Assembly: GCF_003633715.1 (NCBI RefSeq)
Contig: NZ_RBIE01000001.1
Coordinates: 186,001-250,000 of the forward strand
DNA from: Thermovibrio guaymasensis
Lineage (GTDB): Bacteria; Aquificota; Aquificia; Desulfurobacteriales; Desulfurobacteriaceae
Direction of reading: 5' to 3'
Length of the DNA stretch: 64,000 bases
Shown: positions 1 to 8,432 of the stretch, one piece after another
Layout: each line of letters starts with the position of its first letter
How positions within the stretch are numbered: the stretch's first letter is position 1
Made by a program: the position numbers and the translations under genes
The notes under the pieces: model-generated
What the model was told of the DNA's origin: nothing
The model's input: only the letters and a program-made list of their open reading frames with translations
Databases searched by the model: none

Positions 1-926
1 ACCCCCACCAAAGGGGAGCTTTCTACAGGGAAGTTTTCGTTGATGAGCCCTGCGTTTCTCTATCTGAGAAAGTTCACGGGGAGAAAGAGCTCTCCTTTAA
101 CAACATCTACGACCTTGATGGAGCTTTCAACCTCGTCCTTGAGTTTGACCCTAAAAGTGATGGTGTTGCATGTGCAATCATAAAGCACGCTAACCCCTGT
201 GGCGTAGCCCTTGGGAGTACTCCTCAGGAGGCCTACGAGAAGGCCTTAAAGGTTGATCCACTTTCAGCCTTTGGAGGAATTATTGCCTTTAACTCAAAAG
301 TTACAAAGGAGGCAGCCGAGCTTATTATCCAGAGGTTCTTTGAGTGTATTATTGCTCCTGAATACCAAGAGGAGGCCCTTGAGGTTTTAAAAACTAAAAA
401 GAACTTAAGAGTTTTAACTACAAAAGGTTTAAAGGGACTGGAAAGGAGGGGAGAGACTTCACCGTTTGACTATAGGAGGGTAGTTGGAGGGTTGCTCGTT
501 CAGGATAGAGACCTTATAACGGTTCTCCCTGAGAAGTTAAAGGTCGTTACAGATAGGGAGCCTACACAGAAGGAGTGGGAAGACCTCCTCTTTGCCTTTA
601 AAGTGGTTAAGTGGGTTAAATCAAACTCTGTAGTTTACGCCAAGGATAAGGTTGCAGTCGGTATTGGTGTAGGGCAGACTTCAAGGGTTGATTCAGCCCG
701 TTGTGCAATTGAAAAGGCCCAGATGGTTGGAATAGACCTATCGGGTGCAGTTATGGCCTCTGAAGCCTTCTTCCCCTTTAGAGACAGTGTTGATGAAGCT
801 GCAAAGGTTGGAATTACTGCGATAATTCAGCCTGGAGGCTCAATAAGGGATAAGGAAGTTATTGAGGCAGCTAACGAGCACAACATGGCTATGGTATTTA
901 CGGGGGTAAGACACTTTAGACATTAA
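1..926 (+). CDS. purH: PurH (AICAR transformylase/IMP cyclohydrolase), 3' part
   Basis: Bifunctional enzyme of the last two steps of IMP synthesis. Only the C-terminal AICAR formyltransferase part is present; the reading frame is open from base 3 and the 5' end lies outside the window. Visible family marks are an HQRGAFYR segment at the left edge, KELSFNNIYDLD, the WVKSNSVVYAKD segment that matches the catalytic K-x-S-N region, and the ending GGSIRDKEVIEAANEHNMAM...GVRHFRH typical of PurH. It converges on minE, with a hairpin between them. The TTG at 492 is internal and is not a start. Confidence 0.95.
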   Translation, partial: PHQRGAFYREVFVDEPCVSLSEKVHGEKELSFNNIYDLDGAFNLVLEFDPKSDGVACAIIKHANPCGVALGSTPQEAYEKALKVDPLSAFGGIIAFNSKVTKEAAELIIQRFFECIIAPEYQEEALEVLKTKKNLRVLTTKGLKGLERRGETSPFDYRRVVGGLLVQDRDLITVLPEKLKVVTDREPTQKEWEDLLFAFKVVKWVKSNSVVYAKDKVAVGIGVGQTSRVDSARCAIEKAQMVGIDLSGAVMASEAFFPFRDSVDEAAKVGITAIIQPGGSIRDKEVIEAANEHNMAMVFTGVRHFRH

Positions 927-930
927 GTTC

Positions 931-957
931 AAAGGGGCGCTTTTGTGCCCCTTTAGT
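931..957. terminator. Bidirectional intrinsic terminator, purH/minE
   Basis: The arms AAAGGGGCGC (931-940) and GTGCCCCTTT (945-954) form a 10-bp stem with one G-T pair and a TTTT loop. The hairpin sits between the convergent ends of purH and minE and overlaps the minE stop codon. Confidence 0.75.
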
Positions 958-1207
958 TGTTCTTTACCGGTACTTCAATTTCAATTTTACCGTCTACGTC
1001 ACTCTCTGGAATGTGAATGTTGACACCTTCAACGTCAACGAAGGGAAATTCCTTTAAGGCATTAAGGATTGCTTCCTTTACCGCATCTATTGCGTTTGGT
1101 GGTAGACCTGCTCTATCGTATTTTAAGATTAGCTGTAGTCTCTTCTTTGCTACTTCCTTTGCTGGAGGTTTTCCGAAAGCTCCCCTTATTTTATCCATAA
1201 ATCCCAT
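953..1207 (-). CDS. minE: MinE, cell division topological specificity factor
   Basis: 84-aa protein that stimulates MinD ATPase and drives Min oscillation so that FtsZ is confined to midcell. The N-terminus MGFMDKIRGAFG is a membrane-targeting amphipathic stretch. It is followed by the anti-MinCD region AKKRLQLILKYDRAGLPP and a C-terminal dimerisation domain ending in a beta strand (GKIEIEVPVKNN). Length is normal for the family. It is the last gene of minC-minD-minE and starts 2 bases after the minD stop. Confidence 0.95.
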   Translation of the reverse strand: MGFMDKIRGAFGKPPAKEVAKKRLQLILKYDRAGLPPNAIDAVKEAILNALKEFPFVDVEGVNIHIPESDVDGKIEIEVPVKNN

Positions 1208-1209
1208 CT

Positions 1210-2007
1210 TTAATCACTCCCGAAAAGTTTTTTTAACTTATCTAGGAAACTTTCCTGGACCTTCAGTTCCATAAACGGGATTTCTTTTCCTAAGAGCCTT
1301 TCTGCTACATTTCTGAGGGCCCTACCTGCTATTGATTCTGGAAAGAGGACTGCAGGTTCTCCCCTGTTTATGTAGGCCACCATGTTCTTATCCTCTGGGA
1401 CTACTCCTAGCAGGTCAAGGCTTAAGATTTGAGTAACGTCATCAACATCAAGCATGTCTCCCCTTGCCACCTTTGCAGGGTCTATCTTGTTTATAACGAG
1501 TTTTGGTTCTGGTTTCTGCATTGCCTCACAGAGTCCTACAACCCTGTCTGCGTCCCTGATGGAAGCCATTTCAGGGTTTGCAATTACGATAATCGTATCT
1601 GCAGGAGCAACGGCGGTTTTAAATCCCTCCTCAATTCCCGCAGGTGAATCGATAAAGATAAAGTCAAATTTGTCCCTAAGTTCTTCAACAACCCTTATTA
1701 AGTCTTCAGGCTTTACTGCGCTTTTATCCTTAGTCTGGGCAGCCGGTAGTAGGTATAGGTTCTTTGTCCTTTTATCCTTTACGAGAGCCTTTTCTGCAGG
1801 GACTACTCCTTCAACAACGTGGACTAAATCGTAGACTATTCTATTTTCTAACCCTAAAACAAGGTCAAGGTTCCTTAGTCCTATATCAGCATCAATTGCT
1901 GCAACTTTATACCCCTTCATTGCAAGGGCAGTTGCAACGTTTGCAGTTACTGTACTCTTTCCTACTCCACCCTTTCCTGAAGTTATACAGATTACTTTAT
2001 CCGCCAT
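1210..2007 (-). CDS. minD: MinD, septum site-determining ATPase
   Basis: 265-aa deviant-Walker ATPase that binds the membrane in its ATP form and recruits MinC and MinE. The N-terminal CITSGKGGVGKST is the deviant Walker A, with the two lysines expected of MinD/ParA proteins. DADIGLRNLDLVLGLE is the switch region, and the C-terminal FLDKLKKLFGSD is the short amphipathic membrane-targeting helix. Its ATG overlaps the minC stop by one base (TAATG), which indicates translational coupling. Confidence 0.97.
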   Translation of the reverse strand: MADKVICITSGKGGVGKSTVTANVATALAMKGYKVAAIDADIGLRNLDLVLGLENRIVYDLVHVVEGVVPAEKALVKDKRTKNLYLLPAAQTKDKSAVKPEDLIRVVEELRDKFDFIFIDSPAGIEEGFKTAVAPADTIIVIANPEMASIRDADRVVGLCEAMQKPEPKLVINKIDPAKVARGDMLDVDDVTQILSLDLLGVVPEDKNMVAYINRGEPAVLFPESIAGRALRNVAERLLGKEIPFMELKVQESFLDKLKKLFGSD

Positions 2008-2657
2008 TAAATTCCCCTTTTAAGATGTTCTATTTTAATTTTGCCATTTTTTACTCTTGCCCTGAAGTTTATAAACTTCTCATTCCTTTCAAATTCTACC
2101 TCTTTCCCGCAGAGTTCCAGTCTTGGTGCTTGGAAGAAGAGAGCTCTGACCTCCCCTTCGCTTTTTCCTATTCCGGCTCTAACAAAACCCCTTAGGTTTC
2201 CCAGGACGTAGACGTCCCCTCCTGCTTCTACTTCAGCCCCTGGGTTAACGTCTCCCATTATTATTAAATCTCCCGTTGAAGTCTCTTTGTCGCCCGAACG
2301 TAGAGTTTTCTTAACTAACTTAACTTCTTCTGTAGATGAACGCTCTCTTTTCTTCTCAAGTTCTAAGGTTGAGATGTCGCAAGGAATTCCCATAGATACG
2401 CAGAGCTCCCTGTTTTCCTTTAAGTTGGTTTTAAACCCGCAGAAAGTAATTTTCTCCTCAGTTGAGATAAAATTTAACAGCTCTTCAAGTTCTTCCCTAT
2501 TTAAAAGGTAATCTTCTACAGAGATTAGGAACCTTGCTCCCTTTAAGAGCTGTTTCTTCTCCGATATAAACCTCTTTATTCCCTCTACGCTGAAGTTTTC
2601 CCTGTTTGTTAGGAGCTCTATCCCTATTACGTTCGTTCCCCTCAGTTTAAAGTCCAT
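2007..2657 (-). CDS. minC: MinC, FtsZ assembly inhibitor
   Basis: 216-aa division inhibitor, first gene of minCDE. The N-terminal half (about 1-100) is the variable FtsZ-binding domain. The C-terminal half has the right-handed beta-helix motif of MinC (GDVNPGAEVEAGGDVYVLG, then LRGFVRAG), which dimerises and binds MinD. Between them is a charged linker rich in Glu, Lys and Ser. The short upstream gap (2658-2712) is shared with the divergent speB gene and must hold both promoters. Confidence 0.93.
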   Translation of the reverse strand: MDFKLRGTNVIGIELLTNRENFSVEGIKRFISEKKQLLKGARFLISVEDYLLNREELEELLNFISTEEKITFCGFKTNLKENRELCVSMGIPCDISTLELEKKRERSSTEEVKLVKKTLRSGDKETSTGDLIIMGDVNPGAEVEAGGDVYVLGNLRGFVRAGIGKSEGEVRALFFQAPRLELCGKEVEFERNEKFINFRARVKNGKIKIEHLKRGI

Positions 2658-2712
2658 AGGCTAAAATTCCCCTTGAAAAAATTCTTTTAAATTCTACACC
2701 AGGAGAAGAGAT

Positions 2713-3519
2713 TTGAAGTTCCTATCGTCAAAGGATAGAGGAAAGATAAAGATCTTTGGAGTTCCTTACGATTCAACAACTTGCTTTAGGCCGGGTGCCC
2801 GCTTTGGTGCCGATGGAATTAGGCTTTTTTCAGAAAACCTTGAGGACTTTAGTCCTGAACTTGAAAAGAGCCTTGAAGACTTAGATTTTACAGACGTTGG
2901 AAATTTGGAGCTCCCTGCAAGCCCTGAGAAGATGGTTGAGGAGATTTACTCCTTTGTTAAGGAGGTTGAAATTCCTGTAATGCTTGGTGGAGAACACTCT
3001 GTTACTTTTCCGGTAGTTAAGGCTTTAAGTGAGAGGTTTTCCAGGCTTACGGTAGTTCAGTTTGACGCCCACGCAGATTTAAGGGAGGAGTACTCAGGGA
3101 CTCCCTACTCCCACGCCTGCGTTATGAGGAGGATTTTAGAACTCCCAAACACCCAATTAGTTCAAGTTGGAATAAGGAGTGGAACTAGGGAGGAGTTTGA
3201 GCTTATAAAGTTATCGGATAGAATAACCTACGTTAAAGACGTTTTAGAACTTCCAAGTGTTCTATCAGAAGTTGAAACTCCGATTTACTTTACAGTTGAT
3301 ATAGACTTCTTTGATCCCTCCTACGCCCCAGGAACTGGAACTCCAGAGCACTGTGGAGCATCACCTGTTGACTTCTTTAAAGCAGTCTATAAATTACCCG
3401 CCGCCAGCGTTGTCGGTTTTGACGTTGTTGAGGTCTCTCCTCCTTACGACCCCAGCGGTATAACTCAGGCCCTTGGGGCTAAGATAGTAAGAGAGCTTTT
3501 ACTTAAATTCTGGGGGTGA
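2713..3519 (+). CDS. speB: Agmatinase-family ureohydrolase (SpeB-like)
   Basis: 268-aa binuclear Mn ureohydrolase. Metal ligands are seen in GGEHSVTF, DAHADLR and DIDFFDPSYAPGTGTPE. It starts with TTG at 2713 behind AGGAGAAG (2701-2708). In thermophiles that build polyamines from agmatine, this enzyme removes urea from agmatine or from N1-aminopropylagmatine. Its position directly upstream of an aminopropyltransferase and bpsA makes either substrate plausible; sequence alone cannot tell which. Its stop overlaps the region just before speE. Confidence 0.9.
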   Translation: MKFLSSKDRGKIKIFGVPYDSTTCFRPGARFGADGIRLFSENLEDFSPELEKSLEDLDFTDVGNLELPASPEKMVEEIYSFVKEVEIPVMLGGEHSVTFPVVKALSERFSRLTVVQFDAHADLREEYSGTPYSHACVMRRILELPNTQLVQVGIRSGTREEFELIKLSDRITYVKDVLELPSVLSEVETPIYFTVDIDFFDPSYAPGTGTPEHCGASPVDFFKAVYKLPAASVVGFDVVEVSPPYDPSGITQALGAKIVRELLLKFWG

Positions 3520-3521
3520 AT

Positions 3522-4385
3522 ATGCTCTGGTTTACCGAGTACTACAAAGGCGAAGGAATGGAGCTTCAAGGTACCGGTCTTAGTATGAAAGTTAAGAGTT
3601 CTAAGTATTTAAAGACCCCTTATCAGGAACTTCTCCTCCTTGAAACTGAGGACTGGGGAAAAGTTTTGGTCTTAGACGGTGCAGTTCAAACTACCGAGAG
3701 GGACGAGTTTATCTACCATGAGATGATTTCTCACCCAGCCTTATTTACGTTCCCCCGCCAAGTTGAGAAGGTTTTAGTTATTGGAGGGGGAGACGGCGGA
3801 ACTGTTAGGGAGGTTTTAAAACACCAGCCCAAAGAAGTTGTTATGGTTGAGATAGATAGGGAAGTTGTTGAAATTTGTAAGAAAGAATTCCCTTCAATCT
3901 CAAATGGTTTAGGAGATGAGAGAGTTAAACTAACTTTCGGGGACGGAAGGGAGTTTGTCAAAGATAAGGAGGCCGAATTTGACCTTATAATAGTTGACTG
4001 TTCAGACCCTATTGGACCATCAGTTGTCCTTTACCAAGAAGACTTTTACAGGGACTGCTTTAAAGCCCTCAAAGAAGACGGTATTTTTGTTACCCAGTCT
4101 GAGTCTCCGTTTGCTCAAAACAGAGTTCACAGACAAGTTGTAAGGGAACTTGAGAAGGTATTTCCAATTGTTCGTCCTTACCTTGTCTTCATTCCAACTT
4201 ATCCAAGCGGAATGTGGAGCTTTACAATAGGGTCTAAAAAACTTGATCCCCTTGGAGTTGCTCCTTCAGCCCTCGGTAAACTGTACAGAGAGCTTATTGA
4301 GAGGGAGGGAGCTCTCAAGTACTACAACCCTGAAGTCCACTATGGAGCTTTTGCAATACCAAACTTCGTTTATAGGGAGGAGTAA
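3522..4385 (+). CDS. speE: Spermidine synthase (aminopropyltransferase)
   Basis: Transfers aminopropyl from decarboxylated SAM to putrescine or agmatine. The start is placed at ATG 3522 because GGGGGTGA (3512-3519) is correctly spaced for it and the product then begins MLWFTEYYKGEG, as the family does; a GTG at 3516 is possible. Motifs are VLVIGGGDGGTVREVLKH (SAM-binding glycine loop), VEIDREVVEICKK, and DLIIVDCSDPIGP with the catalytic Asp. About 287 aa, normal length. It lies between speB and bpsA with minimal spacing. Confidence 0.95.
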   Translation: MLWFTEYYKGEGMELQGTGLSMKVKSSKYLKTPYQELLLLETEDWGKVLVLDGAVQTTERDEFIYHEMISHPALFTFPRQVEKVLVIGGGDGGTVREVLKHQPKEVVMVEIDREVVEICKKEFPSISNGLGDERVKLTFGDGREFVKDKEAEFDLIIVDCSDPIGPSVVLYQEDFYRDCFKALKEDGIFVTQSESPFAQNRVHRQVVRELEKVFPIVRPYLVFIPTYPSGMWSFTIGSKKLDPLGVAPSALGKLYRELIEREGALKYYNPEVHYGAFAIPNFVYREE

Positions 4386-4387
4386 AA

Positions 4388-5443
4388 ATGGAGATACTTG
4401 AAAGGATTGCCCAGGAGGCGGAGAAGAACACACAGGTTCCTGCCTACAGTAGGAGCGTTGAGAAGGTTCTCTCTGCTGTGATGTCAAGTTCAAACTTCTG
4501 GAAGATCGTTGACCTCTCTGATGAGCCTCTTCCACTTGTTGCTGAGATCTTAAAGCTGTTAAACAAGTATGACCTTGTTGCTTTTGAAGGAGATCAAATT
4601 CTGTTAACTGAGGCTGGAGCAGAGCTGGTTAAGAAGTTAGGTATCCAGCCTTTCGTCTCCCACAGGTGTCCAACCTGCGGTGGAAGGGGAGTTGTTATTG
4701 ATGAGAGCTTAAAGCCTGCCTTTGAGAAATTCTTCAAGATTCAGGAAAACAGACCCCCTGCAATTCACCAGTACGACCAGGGTTACGTTACCCCCGAGAA
4801 CACATTTGCAAGGGTTGCCCTTGCAGACGACAGGGGGGACTTAAGGGGTAAGAGAGTTTGTGTCCTTGGAGATGACGACCTTATGAGCATTGCCCTTGCT
4901 TTAACGGGCCTTCCGGCTAAAGTTACAATCCTTGAGATTGACGAAAGACTCGTGAACTTCATTAAGGAAGTTTCAGACGAGTACAACCTTAACATTGATG
5001 CAAGGGTTCACGACCTAAGGCAGCCCCTTCCTGAAGACGTTGTTGGTGCTTACGATACTTTCTTCACAGACCCACCTGAAACGGTTGAGGCAATTAAGGC
5101 CTTTGTGGGTAGAGGAGTTGCTACGCTGAAAGGTCCAAGGTGTGCCGGTTACTTTGGCGTAACCAGGAGGGAATCTTCACTTGATAAGTGGAGAAGGATT
5201 CAGATAGAGCTCCTTAACATGGGACTGGTTATTACAGACCTCCTCCACAACTTCAACGAGTATGTAAACTGGGACTACTATCAGGAGATGAGGGGCTGGC
5301 AGTTAACTCCTGTAAAGGTTCCTCCAAAGGAAATCTGGTACAAGTCAACTCAGTTTAGGGTTGAAACTGTCCGCGGATTTAAGGGCTTTAACGACCCAAT
5401 AGTTGGAGATATCTACAACGACGCCGAGAGCTCTACAACTTAG
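4388..5443 (+). CDS. bpsA: N4-bis(aminopropyl)spermidine synthase, branched polyamine
   Basis: 351-aa member of the BpsA (former DUF43) family, which adds two aminopropyl groups to the N4 of spermidine to give a quaternary branched polyamine used by thermophiles. Seen: a winged-helix-like N-terminus, a zinc-ribbon-like CPTCGGRG (about residue 97), VCVLGDDDLMSIALALTG (SAM-binding region), LEIDERLVNFI, and FFTDPPET, the family signature near the active site. It starts 2 bases after the speE stop and is followed by a terminator, so speB-speE-bpsA is an operon. Confidence 0.9.
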   Translation: MEILERIAQEAEKNTQVPAYSRSVEKVLSAVMSSSNFWKIVDLSDEPLPLVAEILKLLNKYDLVAFEGDQILLTEAGAELVKKLGIQPFVSHRCPTCGGRGVVIDESLKPAFEKFFKIQENRPPAIHQYDQGYVTPENTFARVALADDRGDLRGKRVCVLGDDDLMSIALALTGLPAKVTILEIDERLVNFIKEVSDEYNLNIDARVHDLRQPLPEDVVGAYDTFFTDPPETVEAIKAFVGRGVATLKGPRCAGYFGVTRRESSLDKWRRIQIELLNMGLVITDLLHNFNEYVNWDYYQEMRGWQLTPVKVPPKEIWYKSTQFRVETVRGFKGFNDPIVGDIYNDAESSTT

Positions 5444-5449
5444 ACCTTC

Positions 5450-5475
5450 GCCCCCTTTTTGGGGGCTTATTTTAG
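5450..5475. terminator. Intrinsic terminator after bpsA
   Basis: GCCCCC (5450-5455), a TTTTT loop and GGGGGC (5461-5466), followed by TTATTTTAG. The hairpin ends the polyamine operon and lies against the 3' end of the convergent BASS transporter, so it may act in both directions. Confidence 0.75.
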
Positions 5476-6402
5476 ATGTTCTTTATGGATTGACCTAAAG
5501 AGTTTAATAACAAAAGGTCCTACTAAGTTTTGAACTACACTGTAGAAAACTGCCGGAAGGGCTGAGAGAGCTCCCCACTGGGAAACTGCCAAAACTGTTG
5601 CAAGGCCTGAGTTCTGCATTGCAGTTTCAATTGAGATGGTTACCCTCTCCTTAGGTTCAAGTCCAAAAAGTCTGGGTATTAAATAACCCAGCCAGAATCC
5701 AAAGAGAAGGTGAAGTAGTGAGGATAAAAAGAGTAAGACGAAGGCTTTAAGCGGGAGTGAGAGGATTTTAGAACTCCCCGCTGCAACGACAAATCCTACT
5801 ATTAAAACTACCGTTATTGTTGAATATGCTGGAAGGTAGGGCTTAACCCTTTCAACCTTCTGGGGAATTAGTGAGTTAAGGCCGATCCCAATTAAAACAG
5901 GAATTAGGGTTATCAGAACCATATCTAAAAAGAGCTTTAAGGCGTTAACAGAGACCAGTTTTCCAACCAGTACCTTAGTCAAAATCGGTGTAAGTAGAGG
6001 GGAGATTAGGGTATTAACTCCAGAAAGGGCAATTGAGAGGGCAACGTTTGCTCCAGTTAGGAAGTTGTAGACGTTTGATACAACCCCAGTTGGACAACTT
6101 CCAGTTAAAACTTGTCCGGCAACTAATTCAGGGTTTATTTCCTTTAGAAATAGGTAACCGATTGTAAAGCCAACGATTGGCATTACAGAGTACTGGGAAA
6201 TAAGGCCGACTGTAAGTAATTTAGGTTTTTTAAATATTGAAAGGAGCTCCTTTCCCTTTAAAGTTAACCCCATTGCCAAAATAACGCTTGAGAGCATAGG
6301 CTTAATTAACGGTTTTAAAGGGATAAATAGGTGGGGAAACTTAAGGGCTAAAGGGACGACTGCAATAACCCAGAGCCATAGAAGATCTGAAATCCTTTTC
6401 AT
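5467..6402 (-). CDS. Bile acid:sodium symporter (BASS) family transporter
   Basis: 311-aa integral membrane protein with about nine to ten hydrophobic helices. Family features are the N-terminal VILAMGLTLKGKELL segment, QYSVMPIVGF, and the crossover region GSCPTGVVSNVYNFLTGANVALS, where BASS proteins bind Na+ and substrate. Near the end, ETAMQNSGLATVLAV matches the second crossover helix. Bacterial BASS proteins carry small organic anions such as pyruvate or pantoate, so a bile acid substrate should not be assumed here. It is a single gene with no informative neighbour. Confidence 0.85.
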   Translation of the reverse strand: MKRISDLLWLWVIAVVPLALKFPHLFIPLKPLIKPMLSSVILAMGLTLKGKELLSIFKKPKLLTVGLISQYSVMPIVGFTIGYLFLKEINPELVAGQVLTGSCPTGVVSNVYNFLTGANVALSIALSGVNTLISPLLTPILTKVLVGKLVSVNALKLFLDMVLITLIPVLIGIGLNSLIPQKVERVKPYLPAYSTITVVLIVGFVVAAGSSKILSLPLKAFVLLFLSSLLHLLFGFWLGYLIPRLFGLEPKERVTISIETAMQNSGLATVLAVSQWGALSALPAVFYSVVQNLVGPFVIKLFRSIHKEHLK

Positions 6403-6452
6403 GGGGTAATTTTACTTTAAAATAAAGGAAGAATTAAGAATAGGAGGGAAAG

Positions 6453-7018
6453 TTGAAAGTTCTAACCAGCGATAGGATTTTAGAGAAAATTGAAGAACTT
6501 CTAAAAAAACTGAGGAGTCTGTTTGGATATCTTCAGCGTGGTTAAAGGGTAACGTTCTTGAAGGTCTTTTGGGGGAAATTCAAAAGGATAATTTAGATTT
6601 TAAGGTTGTCTTAAGGGCTTCAGAACTTCAAGATTTACTAATAACAGACGAAAAGGTCTTTGAGCTTATAAAGGATAAGGGAGGGAAGATTTACCTCCAT
6701 CCTCGTCTTCATGCCAAGTTTATACTGGTTGATGGAAAGTATGCAGTTGTCGGTTCAGCTAACTTTACATTTTCCGGACTTTCTGAATTTTCAAAGGGGA
6801 ACGTTGAAGCAGCTGTTTACTACGATGAAAACGACGATTCTAAAGAGATAGAAGAACTAAAGAATTACTTTAACAGGATAATTAGTGAGAAAGAGACTTA
6901 CCAACTAAACGATTCATTAGTCGGTTTTGCGATGAACCCTGTAAAGTCCCGCTCCTTTGAGTTCGTTGCCCTTGGAGATGTTAAAACGTGGAGCTCCGAG
7001 ATGGTGAAAGAAAGTTGA
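6453..7018 (+). CDS. PLD-superfamily nuclease-like protein, frame interrupted
   Basis: Single-HKD phospholipase D-type protein. The gene begins at TTG 6453 behind AGGAGGG (6442-6448) and reads LKVLTSDRILEKIEELLKK; this frame then stops at 6543. From the A7 run at 6503-6509 onward the homologous protein continues in the -1 frame as TEESVWISSAWLKGNVLEGL and runs to 7018. The HKD motif is HAKFILVD (H-x-K-x4-D) followed by GSANF. It may be broken by loss of one A, be rescued by -1 frameshifting or polymerase slippage, or reflect a sequencing error. A downstream TTG at 6569 could start a 149-aa fragment. The end overlaps the HerA-like gene, so the two probably work together on DNA. Confidence 0.7.
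6503..6536 (+). other. A7 slippery run with adjacent stem-loop in PLD gene
   Basis: In the starting frame the codons are CTA AAA AAA, a perfect A-AAA-AAA heptamer. A -1 shift on it gives exactly the frame that restores the PLD protein. Directly downstream, CTGAGGA (6510-6516) can pair with TCTTCAG (6530-6536), seven pairs with one G-T. The spacing is shorter than in classic -1 frameshift signals, so simple mutation or RNA polymerase slippage on the A-run are equally possible. Confidence 0.5.
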
Positions 7019-8382
7019 TAGGCAGGATTTTAGAAATCTACTCTTACGACATGGACTTCTTTGCAAATCCCTTTACTTCTGGGGAATCTCCAGTTTTCGG
7101 CTCTCTTGAAACTTTTAAGCTTCTCTTTGCAAAAGGTAACTGTTCAGACTGGAAGAAGGCCGCCGTTTTAGCCTATTTAAATGGGAACGGAGCTAAGTTG
7201 AAGTTGGCAGTTGCAGAGGTGATTGGAGATTTAAAAAAAGATAAGCTTGAGACTTCCTTCAGTCCAGCTCAGGTAGGCTCTCCTGTTTTTAAACTTGTGG
7301 AAGGGGAAATTTCCTCTCTCTTAAAGAAGAACTTCTCAGGTCAAAGTATGGTTAGTCCAGTAGAAGTTGGGGAACTAGTGGGGAGCTCCGCCACAGCCTA
7401 CCTTGATGCTCAGGAGGTACTTTCAAAACACCTGTTAGTTCTTGGAACAACAGGTTCAGGAAAGAGCTACTTTACGAAACTTTTCCTCTCAAGGCTTTTA
7501 AGCTCTGATCCAGAGGTAAAACTCTTCATTCTTGATCCTCACGGTGAGTATAGAGAAGGCCTTTTAAGGTTCGGAGTTGATGAGAGCCAGATAGATGAGC
7601 TTAAAATTAAAGATATTCTTTTGCCGGTCTTCCCTGAAGAAGTGGAAGAGCAGATTAGACAGGAAGGTTATCCCTCTTTAGTTTCGGGTAATACGAATGA
7701 AGCTAAAAAGAACAGAGCCCACCTTTCCAGATATATTAAACCTTCTCTATCTCTAACTGGATTTAGGGAAAAGGACTTAAAGGATATAATTTCTGGACTT
7801 TCAGATAGGGAAGGAGAGAAGGAAGCTTTACTCTCCTCGCTTTCTTCCATCTATGACGGTCAGAAAGATTTAATTGAAAAGTTAGAAAGTACTCTTAATT
7901 CAAATAAGAGGGTTGTAATTTTTAACTTTGGAAGTGTAAGTGAGCCCTCTACAAGAGTTAACGTGTCCGGGCTTATCATGAGGGAGCTCTTTGACAAAGC
8001 CAGGGAGGATAAGAAGAAGAGATTCCTAGTTCTTGAGGAAGCTCACAACTTTGCACCTGAAAAGGGGTTTGGCGATACTTCGGCTGGTAAGGGCAACTTG
8101 GCTCTCATTATGGCAAGGAAAATAGCCTCCGAGGGAAGGAAATTTAACTTAGGTTTAGGAGTAATTACTCAAAGGCCTGCTCAAGTAAGCAAGTACATTC
8201 TCTCTCAAACTAACACTCAAGTTATGTTTAGAACTATTAACTCTTCCGATTTGGATGTAATTTCATCGTTTGTTGAGTACGCAGGTAAGGATATAGTTTC
8301 TCTTCTACCTTCCCTTCAAACTGGTATGGGAATTATTTGTGGGATGGGAGCTCCTTTCCCGATGGTGGTTAACATTAAATAA
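6988..8382 (+). CDS. HerA-like ATPase (FtsK/HerA superfamily)
   Basis: 464-aa DNA-pumping ATPase. The N-terminal part (IGRILEIYSYDMDFF) looks like a HAS-barrel. Then come Walker A GTTGSGKS (153-160), DPHGEY (183-188), Walker B LVLEEAHNF followed by A-P, and the HerA-type GVITQRPAQVSKYILSQ stretch. Start GTG 6988 has GGAG ten bases upstream; TTG 7015, which overlaps the PLD stop codon, is an alternative. HerA proteins form hexamers that pump DNA and are usually paired with a nuclease (NurA, Sir2, DUF4297 or PLD types). The overlap with the PLD gene fits such a pair. Confidence 0.9.
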   Translation: MELRDGERKLIGRILEIYSYDMDFFANPFTSGESPVFGSLETFKLLFAKGNCSDWKKAAVLAYLNGNGAKLKLAVAEVIGDLKKDKLETSFSPAQVGSPVFKLVEGEISSLLKKNFSGQSMVSPVEVGELVGSSATAYLDAQEVLSKHLLVLGTTGSGKSYFTKLFLSRLLSSDPEVKLFILDPHGEYREGLLRFGVDESQIDELKIKDILLPVFPEEVEEQIRQEGYPSLVSGNTNEAKKNRAHLSRYIKPSLSLTGFREKDLKDIISGLSDREGEKEALLSSLSSIYDGQKDLIEKLESTLNSNKRVVIFNFGSVSEPSTRVNVSGLIMRELFDKAREDKKKRFLVLEEAHNFAPEKGFGDTSAGKGNLALIMARKIASEGRKFNLGLGVITQRPAQVSKYILSQTNTQVMFRTINSSDLDVISSFVEYAGKDIVSLLPSLQTGMGIICGMGAPFPMVVNIK

Positions 8383-8384
8383 TC

Positions 8385-8418
8385 AAAAAAAGAGACCCAT
8401 CCTCTTGAGGAGGATGGG
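8385..8418 (-). terminator. Intrinsic terminator for the ankyrin gene
   Basis: On the minus strand the stem CCCATCCTC/GAGGATGGG (arms 8396-8404 and 8410-8418) is followed by a T run (complement of the A run 8385-8390). On the plus strand there is no T tail, so it mainly ends the minus-strand gene. It lies between convergent genes. Confidence 0.75.
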
Positions 8419-8432
8419 AATAAACTTACAAA

